Assembly: GCA_025464915.1 (NCBI GenBank)
Contig: JAODNF010000368.1
Coordinates: 1 to 6,892, forward strand
Direction: 5' to 3'
DNA from: Frankiales bacterium
Lineage (GTDB): Bacteria; Actinomycetota; Actinomycetes; Mycobacteriales; SCTD01
Length of the DNA stretch: 6,892 nucleotides
The position numbers and the translations under genes were made by a program. This document shows, one piece after another, positions 1-5,427 of the stretch; position 1 is the first letter of the stretch, and each line of letters starts with the position of its first letter. The notes beneath the pieces were generated by a model. That model was given only the letters and a program-made list of their open reading frames with translations, did no database searches and was not told the DNA's origin.

Positions 1-322
1 GCTGGTCCGCCGTCACCCCCACGTCTTCGCGGGTGCCTCCGCCGACGACCTCGAGGGCTCGTGGGAGGCGCTCAAGGCCGCCGAGAAGGGGCGCACCTCG
101 GTCACCGAGGGCATCCCGATGGGCCAGCCCGCCCTCACCCTCGCCGCGAAGCTCCAGCGCCGCGGCCAGAAGGCCGGTGTCCCGGACATGGCGACGCAGG
201 GGATCGGCGGCGAGCTCTGGGAGCTCGTCGCGCGGTGCACCGAAGCGGGGATCGACCCCGAGGCGGAGCTGCGGGCGGTCGCCAGGGCGTACAGGGAGCA
301 CATCCGGTCCCACGGCGCCTGA
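1..322 (+). CDS. mazG: MazG-type nucleoside triphosphate pyrophosphohydrolase, C-terminal part (5' end outside window)
   Basis: The reading frame is open from base 2 to the TGA ending at 322 and gives the last 106 residues. It opens with LVRRHPHVF, the conserved RRHPHVF segment of MazG proteins, followed by a W-E-x-L-K-x-x-E-K-G-R stretch (about residues 21-31) and a P-A-L-x-L-A-A-K-L-Q-R-R segment (about 42-53), both typical of the linker between the two MazG domains. MazG hydrolyses NTPs and dNTPs to monophosphates plus pyrophosphate, cleaning the cytosolic nucleotide pool. The tail after KLQRR is short: it goes quickly to a G-E-L-W-E-L-V-A-R ... I-D-P-E-A-E-L-R helix. I do not see the acidic EExxE helix that the second domain of the E. 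coli protein carries, so the second domain looks abbreviated. The catalytic first domain would lie upstream of the window. Placement next to eno matches other actinobacteria. Identification is by motif recall and is fairly secure. Confidence 0.85.
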   Translation, partial: LVRRHPHVFAGASADDLEGSWEALKAAEKGRTSVTEGIPMGQPALTLAAKLQRRGQKAGVPDMATQGIGGELWELVARCTEAGIDPEAELRAVARAYREHIRSHGA

Positions 323-342
323 CGCCACAGGGTGCGCTCCCG

Positions 343-396
343 GACGTGGCCAGCGTCACGTCTGCGGCAGATGCCCGCCTCGGTAGGCTGCCGACA
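343..396 (+). promoter_or_regulatory. Probable eno promoter with an upstream inverted repeat
   Basis: In the 94 bases between mazG and eno, TAGGCT at 384-389 matches the actinobacterial -10 pattern TAnnnT and would start transcription near 395-397, about 20 bases before the eno ATG. No good -35 is visible; the 17-base-spaced hexamer is TCTGCG. A perfect 6-bp inverted repeat, GACGTG (343-348) and CACGTC (357-362) with an 8-base spacer, lies just upstream of and touching the -35 position, where a regulator could bind. The promoter call rests only on the -10 and its spacing. Confidence 0.45.
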
Positions 397-405
397 CCCC
401 GACCC

Positions 406-411
406 GAGGAG
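406..411 (+). promoter_or_regulatory. Ribosome binding site that decides the eno start
   Basis: GAGGAG sits 5 bases before ATG 417. The in-frame GTG at 411 overlaps this Shine-Dalgarno sequence and has no site of its own, so ATG 417 is the better start. It also gives the usual enolase N-terminus, MASIEAVGAREILDSRG. Confidence 0.8.
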
Positions 412-416
412 TGACG

Positions 417-1703
<1,287 letters not shown>

Positions 1704-1712
1704 CGTTCCGGG

Positions 1713-2222
1713 GTGCCCTCCAAGCGTCGCCCCGGACGCCAGCCCGGACAGGGCCGCGACAAGCGGCCGGTCAACGCTGTGCGCCGGACCAAGGGCGCCG
1801 AGCAGCCGCACGCCAGGCGCGGGCTCACGACCCGCGCCGCTGTCCTCGGACTGGTCGTCTGCGCTCTGGTCGTGAGCGCTGCCCTGCCGCTGCGGGAGTA
1901 CCTCTCGCAGCGCGGTGAGATCGCCGCCGCCCAGGCCAGGCTCGCGGCCAAGCAGCGGCACGTGGCGCAGCTCCTGGAGCAGCAGAAGCTGCTGCAGGAC
2001 CCCGCCTACGTGAAGAAGCTCGCCCGCGAGCGGCTCCACTACGTTCTGCCCGGCGAGACCCCCTACGTCGTGATCAGCCCCTCGTCGTCGCCGGCGCCTT
2101 CCGACAGCACCGCGCGCACGGGCGTGACAGCCGCCGGGCCCGAGGCGCCGTGGTACTCGCAGGTCTGGGGGAGCGTCCGGGCGGCCGACAAGCCGGCCAC
2201 CGTCCCCGCCCCGAAGCCGTGA
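1713..2222 (+). CDS. ftsB: FtsB/DivIC-type septum formation initiator family protein
   Basis: The 169-residue protein has the layout of a bitopic divisome protein. A long, strongly basic cytoplasmic N-terminus (residues 1-41, many Arg and Lys) leads into one hydrophobic membrane segment (about 42-60, AAVLGLVVCALVVSAALPL). An extracytoplasmic coiled coil follows (about 62-95, LSQRGEIAAAQARLAAKQRH onward), then the family's closing motif DPAYVKKLARERLHYVLPGE (96-115), and finally a Pro/Ser/Ala-rich tail. FtsB/DivIC proteins pair with FtsL and FtsQ/DivIB to activate septal peptidoglycan synthesis. The position after eno matches Rv1024 of M. tuberculosis. GTG 1713 is used because it lies 9 bases after the eno stop and gives a complete basic N-terminus, although the ribosome binding site (ccgggg) is weak, in keeping with translation following eno. 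The symbol is the functional best guess; divIC would be equally acceptable. The low-complexity extension after about residue 122 has no known role that I can name. Confidence 0.88.
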   Translation: MPSKRRPGRQPGQGRDKRPVNAVRRTKGAEQPHARRGLTTRAAVLGLVVCALVVSAALPLREYLSQRGEIAAAQARLAAKQRHVAQLLEQQKLLQDPAYVKKLARERLHYVLPGETPYVVISPSSSPAPSDSTARTGVTAAGPEAPWYSQVWGSVRAADKPATVPAPKP

Positions 2223-2737
2223 GCCTGGACCCCCGCGATGTCCGTGCCGTCGGGCTGCAGCTCGGCCGGGAGCCGCGCGCCATCCGCGACGTCGCGCACC
2301 GCTGCGGCTGCGGGCTGCCCGACGTCGTCGAGACCTCGCCGCGGCTGGAGGACTGCACCCCCTTCCCGACGCTCTACTACCTGACCTGCCCCCGGGCAGC
2401 GTCGCTCATCGGCACCCTGGAGTCCTCGGGGCTGATGAAGGAGATGACCGCCCGGCTGGAGACCGACCCCGAGCTGAAGTCGAGGTACGAGGCGGCCGCT
2501 GAGGACTACGTCTCACGGAGGGACGCGATGGAGGTCCTCGAGAGCGTGCCGGCCCAGGGCGGCATGCCGACGCGGGTGAAGTGCCTGCACGTGCTGGTCG
2601 GCCACGCGCTTGCCGTCGGGCCGGGCGTGAACCCGTTCGGCGACGAGGCACTCGCTCTGCTCGAGGACTGGTCCCGCAAGGGTCCGTGCGTCGACCCGGA
2701 CGGAGACGACGTCCCTCACAAGAAGACCCGCTCGTGA
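2219..2737 (+). CDS. DUF501 family protein, function unknown
   Basis: The 172-residue protein is recognisable as DUF501 by RCGCGLPDVVET (about 28-39), the T-P-F-P-T-L-Y-Y-L-T-C-P stretch (47-58) and the C-terminal GMPTRVKCLHVLVGHALAVG (115-134) followed by GVNPFGDEAL. The start is GTG 2219, which overlaps the TGA of the previous gene in a GTGA quartet. An in-frame start at 2150 would place 23 extra residues inside the ftsB coding region and is not credible. The many cysteines and histidines (Cys29, Cys31, Cys46, Cys57, Cys122, His27, His124, His129) could bind a metal, but that is inference. No signal peptide or membrane segment is visible, so it is probably cytosolic. The gene is the equivalent of Rv1025 and sits between division and polyphosphate genes in many actinobacteria; its role is not established as far as I know. 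Confidence 0.87.
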   Translation: MSLDPRDVRAVGLQLGREPRAIRDVAHRCGCGLPDVVETSPRLEDCTPFPTLYYLTCPRAASLIGTLESSGLMKEMTARLETDPELKSRYEAAAEDYVSRRDAMEVLESVPAQGGMPTRVKCLHVLVGHALAVGPGVNPFGDEALALLEDWSRKGPCVDPDGDDVPHKKTRS

Positions 2738-3639
2738 GGGTCGCCGCCGTCGACTGCGGCACCAACTCCGTACGCCTCCTGGTCCGCGACCTGCCCGGCG
2801 CCGAGCTGCACCGCGAGATGCGGATCGTGCGCCTCGGTGAGGGAGTCGACCGGACGGGATCGCTTGCACCGCAGGCGATCGAGCGCACCCGCGAGGCTCT
2901 CGCGAGCTATCGCGAGACCTGTGACCGTCTCGGCGTCGAGCGCACCAGGATGGTCGCCACGAGCGCCACGCGAGACGCTGACAACCGGGCCGACTTCGTC
3001 GCGATGGTGCAGGGAGCGCTCGGCGTCGACCCCGAGGTCATCACCGGCGACGAGGAGGCGGCGCTGTCGTTCCGCGGCGCCACCGTCGGCCTCGACCCGG
3101 CCGACGGTCCCTTCCTCGTCATGGACATCGGCGGCGGCTCGACCGAGCTCGTCCTCGGCACCACGACGGTCGAGGCCGCCCGTTCCGTCGACGTCGGCTG
3201 CGTGCGGCTCACCGAGCGGCACCTGACAGCCGACCCCCCGACCCCCGCCCAGGTCGAGGCGGCGACCGCCGACGTCGACGCGGCGATCTTCTCCGCGCTC
3301 GAGGTCGTCCCAGCCGAGCGGGCCAGGACCGCCGTCGGGCTGGCCGGCTCGGTGACGACGGTGGCAGCCCTGGCGCTGGGTCTCGAGCGGTACGAACCGG
3401 ACCGGATCCACCTTTCCCGGATCTCCAGAGACAGAGTTCATGAGATCGCGACAGATCTGCTCTCAATGACACGCGAGAACCGGTCGAGACTTCCTGTGAT
3501 GCACCCCGGACGGGTGGATGTCATCGGTGGCGGTGCGCTCGTCCTCGACAGGGCGATGGCGCTCCTGTCGCTGGACGAGATCGTGGTCAGCGAGTCCGAC
3601 ATCCTCGACGGGATCGCGATGAGCTTGGGGGATCAGTGA
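2734..3639 (+). CDS. ppx: Ppx/GppA family phosphatase (exopolyphosphatase-like)
   Basis: The 301-residue protein belongs to the ASKHA-fold Ppx/GppA family, which releases phosphate from polyphosphate or converts pppGpp to ppGpp. Visible motifs are phosphate loop 1, VDCGTNSVRLLV (6-17), the segment VATSATRDADNR (74-85), the GDEEA segment containing the presumed catalytic glutamate (105-109), phosphate loop 2, MDIGGGSTELVLG (130-142), GLAGSVTT (202-209), and the MHPGRVDVIGGGALVLDRAM segment (256-275). It has only the two N-terminal domains, the short form typical of actinobacteria, and lacks the C-terminal helical/HD domains of E. coli Ppx. The usual DxGTNSxRLL signature has Cys at residue 8. 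GTG 2734 overlaps the upstream TGA; an earlier in-frame start at 2581 lies within DUF501 and is rejected. The context matches ppx2 (Rv1026) of M. tuberculosis. Polyphosphate and pppGpp substrates cannot be told apart from the sequence. Confidence 0.92.
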   Translation: MRVAAVDCGTNSVRLLVRDLPGAELHREMRIVRLGEGVDRTGSLAPQAIERTREALASYRETCDRLGVERTRMVATSATRDADNRADFVAMVQGALGVDPEVITGDEEAALSFRGATVGLDPADGPFLVMDIGGGSTELVLGTTTVEAARSVDVGCVRLTERHLTADPPTPAQVEAATADVDAAIFSALEVVPAERARTAVGLAGSVTTVAALALGLERYEPDRIHLSRISRDRVHEIATDLLSMTRENRSRLPVMHPGRVDVIGGGALVLDRAMALLSLDEIVVSESDILDGIAMSLGDQ

Positions 3640-4022
3640 GCAAGGCCGACTGGGTCAGCACCGTGCGCCGTGTCGACAAGCCGTGGGGTCACGAGGAGAT
3701 CTTCGCCCTCGTCGACGGCAAGTTCTGCGGCAAGGCCATCCACGTGAACGACGGGCACAGCCTGTCGCTGCAGTACCACGAGGAGAAGGAGGAGGTCATC
3801 TCCGTGCAGTCGGGCCGGCTGCGCGTCGAGGTCGGCCTGCACGAGGACGCCCTCGAGTCCTTCGACCTCGAGGCGGGCGAGTCGATCCACCTCAAGCCGT
3901 TCACCCGCCACCGCGTCACCGCTGTCGGCGACACCGTCATGCTCGAGGCCTCCACGACGCAGCTGCTGGACGTGGTCCGCCTCGAGGACAAGTACGGCCG
4001 CCAGGGCACCAGCGCCCCCTGA
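3636..4022 (+). CDS. Small single-domain cupin resembling type II mannose-6-phosphate isomerase domains
   Basis: The 128-residue protein is a single cupin barrel. KPWGHEEIFA (15-24) followed by HSLSLQYHEEKEEVISVQSG (41-60) and GESIHLKPFTRHRVTAV (81-97) is the pattern of the C-terminal domain of type II mannose-6-phosphate isomerase / mannose-1-phosphate guanylyltransferase proteins. Likely metal ligands are Gln46, His48, Glu53 and His92. The end, VVRLEDKYGRQG, also matches that family, whose proteins often close with an R-x-E-D-x-Y-G-R motif. Here the domain stands alone, without a nucleotidyltransferase. GTG 3636 overlaps the ppx stop in a GTGA quartet, making this the last gene of the coupled operon. 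It could isomerise a sugar phosphate, perhaps fructose-6-phosphate to mannose-6-phosphate for mannan or GDP-mannose synthesis, or act on another small molecule; the substrate is not determinable here. No signal peptide is visible. Confidence 0.8.
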   Translation: MSKADWVSTVRRVDKPWGHEEIFALVDGKFCGKAIHVNDGHSLSLQYHEEKEEVISVQSGRLRVEVGLHEDALESFDLEAGESIHLKPFTRHRVTAVGDTVMLEASTTQLLDVVRLEDKYGRQGTSAP

Positions 4023-4041
4023 CCCGAAGCCCCCCGTGGGT

Positions 4042-4059
4042 TTCCGCATCCATGCGGAA
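4042..4059 (+). terminator. Hairpin behind the cupin gene, possible operon terminator
   Basis: TTCCGCAT (4042-4049) and ATGCGGAA (4052-4059) are perfect inverted repeats around CC. As RNA this folds into at least a 6-bp stem, TTCCGC/GCGGAA, with an ATCCAT loop. It lies 20 bases after the cupin stop. No T-tract follows, so it would be a U-less terminator of the kind common in high-GC genomes, or a protein-binding site. Confidence 0.45.
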
Positions 4060-4100
4060 GTCCGGGCGCTGCGGGTCCATGAGGTTGTGCGGCACAGCGC

Positions 4101-4143
4101 GTGGAAGCATGAGCTTCCACGACAGGACGCCTAGGCTGGCCGC
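4101..4143 (+). promoter_or_regulatory. udgB promoter with overlapping operator-like palindrome
   Basis: TAGGCT (4132-4137) is a -10 of the actinobacterial type, and ATGAGC (4109-4114), 17 bases upstream, partly matches TTGACA. The predicted transcription start is at about 4144, the GTG itself, so the message would be leaderless. A perfect inverted repeat, GTGGAAGC (4101-4108) and GCTTCCAC (4113-4120) around ATGA, covers the -35, a position where a bound repressor would block RNA polymerase. It is not the GAACnnnnGTTC LexA box. Confidence 0.5.
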
Positions 4144-4920
4144 GTGATCAGGCCGGGTACGGGACACCCGACCGATCTCGCGTCCGGGACCACTCCCGTC
4201 GCCCACGACGCCGCGGACGTCGTCCGCCTCGCCGGCTCTGCGCCCACCCTGGAGCGCCTGGACGCACGCTCGTCGGTCTGCCGCGCCTGCCCCCGCCTCG
4301 TCGCGTGGCGCGAGGACGTCGCCGTCAAGAAGCGTGCTGCGTACGCGGACGACGTCTACTGGGGCCGACCGGTCACGGGGTGGGGCGTCGAGCGCCCGTC
4401 GGTCCTCGTCATGGGCCTGGCGCCCGCTGCCCACGGGGGCAACCGGACCGGCCGGATCTTCACCGGCGACCGCTCCGGCGACTGGCTGTTCGCCGCCCTG
4501 CACCGCGCCGGCCTGGCCAACCAGCCCACCTCCGTGGACGCTCACGACGGCCTGCACCTGATCGACACCCGGATCTCGCTGCCCGTGCGCTGCGCCCCGC
4601 CCGCCAACCAGCCGCTGCCGGAGGAGCGTGACGCCTGCGCCCCGTGGCTCACCCGCGAGCTCACCTGGGTGCTCCCCAGCGTGAAGGCCGTCGTCTGCCT
4701 CGGCTCCTTCGGCTGGCAGGCGTTCTTCGACCAGCTCCGCCTGCTCGACCGCTGGGCGGCCCGTACCCCCCGCTTCGGCCACGGCGCCGAGGTCCAGGCC
4801 GGCGACTTCAGCGTCCTGGGCTGCTTCCACGTCTCCCAGCAGAACACCTTCACCGGCAAGCTCACCGAGCCCATGCTCGACGCGGTCTTCGCCCGCGCCA
4901 CGGAGCTCGCCCGCGCCTGA
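4144..4920 (+). CDS. udgB: Family 5 (UdgB-type) uracil-DNA glycosylase with iron-sulfur cluster
   Basis: The 258-residue protein matches the UdgB branch of the uracil-DNA glycosylase superfamily, which excises uracil and some other deaminated bases from DNA at the start of base-excision repair. Evidence is the active-site motif GLAPAAHGGNRTGRIFTGD (91-109), where family 5 has A-P-A-A-H-G in place of the acidic catalytic residue of families 1 and 4, and the C-terminal motif FHVSQQNTFTGKLTEPMLD (228-246). Four cysteines fit a [4Fe-4S] cluster: Cys46 and Cys49 (CRAC), Cys150 and Cys165. Family 4 proteins share the cluster but not the AHG motif. GTG 4144 is taken as the start because the promoter places the transcript end there and no ribosome binding site precedes it; the first 30 or so residues look unconserved, so a slightly later start cannot be excluded. 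It is transcribed independently of the ppx operon. M. tuberculosis has a homologous UdgB (Rv1259), in a different neighbourhood. Confidence 0.92.
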   Translation: MIRPGTGHPTDLASGTTPVAHDAADVVRLAGSAPTLERLDARSSVCRACPRLVAWREDVAVKKRAAYADDVYWGRPVTGWGVERPSVLVMGLAPAAHGGNRTGRIFTGDRSGDWLFAALHRAGLANQPTSVDAHDGLHLIDTRISLPVRCAPPANQPLPEERDACAPWLTRELTWVLPSVKAVVCLGSFGWQAFFDQLRLLDRWAARTPRFGHGAEVQAGDFSVLGCFHVSQQNTFTGKLTEPMLDAVFARATELARA

Positions 4921-5027
4921 GCGTCGCTCGACGCGGCGTGCTCGCGGCGCTCTGACGCCACGGAGGTCGCGCTGTCGGGTGGAGTACGTCGTCAGCGCCC
5001 GGTTCCTGAGCCGTCTGGCCTAGTCAA

Positions 5028-5064
5028 GGGCGTCCCGGGCCTGGTGCTACAAGCCCGGACGCCC
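5028..5064 (+). terminator. Strong hairpin, probable udgB terminator
   Basis: GGGCGTCCCGGGC (5028-5040) pairs with GCCCGGACGCCC (5053-5064): 12 base pairs with one bulged C and a 12-base loop, CTGGTGCTACAA. It lies about 107 bases after the udgB stop. There is no T-tract on either strand, so termination is inferred from hairpin strength only. The loop contains TGGTGCTACA, which recurs at the loop of the second hairpin at 5355-5400. Confidence 0.55.
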
Positions 5065-5129
5065 CCGTCTACGCCGGTTACTCGGCAAACAGAGCCCCGC
5101 ACTTGAGGGCCAATCGGGTGAATACCACG

Positions 5130-5198
5130 GTGATAGAGGTACTGATGTCCGGTTTTATCCGAATCTCGCTCTTTCCCGAATCGCGATTGGGCATTTAG
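5130..5198 (+). CDS. Weak candidate 22-residue small ORF
   Basis: A GTG-started frame of 22 codons ends at TAG 5196-5198. It is preceded at a proper distance (8 bases) by GGTGA within the 10-mer GGGTGAATAC, which reappears as the ribosome-binding region of the small ORF at 5263. An in-frame ATG at 5145 is an alternative start. The product would begin MIEVLMSGFIRISLF, mildly hydrophobic with one Arg, and resembles nothing I know. A frame this short is expected by chance, so this is listed only because of the shared upstream sequence. Confidence 0.15.
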   Translation: MIEVLMSGFIRISLFPESRLGI

Positions 5199-5226
5199 AG
5201 TCATCCACGTTGAGCCGAACGGCTCA
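5172..5226 (+). promoter_or_regulatory. Possible promoter and operator palindromes upstream of the small ORF
   Basis: TAGAGT (5196-5201) fits the TAnnnT -10 pattern; a 17-18-base-spaced -35 is poor (TTTCCC/TTCCCG at 5172-5178). A perfect 10-bp palindrome, AATCGCGATT (5179-5188), falls in the spacer between them, and its left half belongs to a second CCGAATC copy (5159-5165 and 5176-5182). Downstream, TGAGCCG-AA-CGGCTCA (5211-5226) is a perfect palindrome with an extra GGCTCA at 5235-5240. An alternative promoter would use TTGAGC at 5210-5215 as -35 with a poor -10, TTGGCT at 5233-5238. The palindromes are seen; their role as operators is inference. Confidence 0.3.
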
Positions 5227-5248
5227 GTCCGCTTGGCTCATTTGCTCC

Positions 5249-5256
5249 GGGGGTGA
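5249..5256 (+). promoter_or_regulatory. Strong ribosome binding site of the 15-codon ORF
   Basis: GGGGGTGA matches the ideal Shine-Dalgarno GGAGGTGA at 7 of 8 positions and ends 6 bases before ATG 5263, close to optimal spacing. It is the main reason to think the small ORF is translated in this frame rather than the overlapping GTG 5253 frame. Confidence 0.55.
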
Positions 5257-5262
5257 ATACAT

Positions 5263-5310
5263 ATGAAGACGACTGGTGGCTGGGGTTTCACCACGGGTGG
5301 CTGGGGCTGA
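5263..5310 (+). CDS. Candidate 15-residue peptide with tandem TTGGWG repeat
   Basis: ATG to TGA encodes MKTTGGWGFTTGGWG. After Met-Lys, the unit TTGGWG occurs twice, separated by Phe, a 7-codon period. The DNA repeats too: GGTGGCTGGGG at 5275-5285 and again at 5296-5306, 21 bases apart, with the first Thr codons of each unit differing (ACG ACT versus ACC ACG). The ribosome binding site is excellent, a possible promoter lies upstream, and a 20-bp hairpin follows 45 bases after the stop. No export signal, Cys, or known leader is present, and no modification enzyme or receptor gene is adjacent in the window. It could be a secreted or signalling peptide, a Trp-containing regulatory leader, or a chance ORF inside a small RNA. 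I do not recognise a named family. Confidence 0.45.
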   Translation: MKTTGGWGFTTGGWG

Positions 5311-5354
5311 GTCCCTACCTGTGACCGGTTTCGCTGAGACCGGAACGAACGTCC

Positions 5355-5400
5355 CGAGGGGCTAGGAATTGGTGGTGCTACACCAGTTCCTAGCCCCTCG
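5355..5400. terminator. 20-bp hairpin between convergent transcripts
   Basis: The arms 5355-5374 (starting CGAGGGGCTAGGAA) and 5381-5400 (ending CTAGCCCCTCG) pair along 20 positions around the loop GTGCTA. In RNA of the + strand all pairs hold, with one U-G at 5369/5386; in RNA of the - strand that position is an A-C mismatch. It lies 45 bases after the small ORF stop and 27 bases beyond the stop of the opposite GGDEF-EAL gene, so it could end both transcripts. No T-tract follows on either strand, and the stem is longer than usual for an intrinsic terminator. A smaller hairpin (CCGGTT 5325-5330 with GACCGG 5338-5343) precedes it. Confidence 0.65.
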
Positions 5401-5427
5401 AGTGCGTCCGGGATCCGTAGACGAGCC

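Larger units (their letters stand above)
4921..5427. other. 507-base interval without a conventional gene, between udgB and the convergent EAL gene
   Basis: The first 100 bases are GC-rich with only weak inverted repeats (GCGTCG at 4921-4926 facing CGACGC at 4929-4934). From about 5085 to 5270 the base composition is visibly less GC-rich than the genes around it, as expected of a regulatory stretch. The interval contains two strong hairpins, several palindromes, a repeated 10-mer GGGTGAATAC, and one well-supported tiny ORF, each listed separately. I see no tRNA, insertion-sequence ends, CRISPR array or known riboswitch in it. Confidence 0.75.

Noticed and set aside
2150..2218. Longer N-terminus for the DUF501 protein from an upstream start
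   Set aside because: It would overlap the ftsB reading frame by 73 bases; the GTGA-coupled GTG at 2219 gives the natural N-terminus.
2716..3441. A 241-codon - strand frame opposite ppx
   Set aside because: Same codon-bias shadow; the + strand carries all Ppx/GppA motifs.
4060..4143. LexA (SOS) box upstream of the uracil-DNA glycosylase
   Set aside because: No GAACnnnnGTTC is present; the palindrome there is GTGGAAGC-ATGA-GCTTCCAC.
3937..4830. A 297-codon - strand frame spanning the cupin end, the intergenic region and udgB
   Set aside because: It has low-complexity composition and crosses a promoter and a gene on the other strand; no domain is recognisable.
5253..5324. Alternative 23-codon GTG-started frame overlapping the 15-codon ORF, containing DDWWLGFHHGWLGL
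   Set aside because: The GTG lies inside the Shine-Dalgarno of ATG 5263 and has only weak pairing upstream; the repeat period is also codon-true in the ATG frame. Not fully excluded.
5263..5400. Classical tryptophan attenuator (leader peptide followed by terminator and trp genes)
   Set aside because: The Trp codons are not consecutive, and the next gene is convergent and unrelated to tryptophan synthesis, so there is nothing downstream to attenuate.
5028..5400. CRISPR-like repeat pair or a small insertion element
   Set aside because: The shared sequence is only 10 bases, the stems differ, there are no spacers of constant size, no target-site duplication and no transposase.
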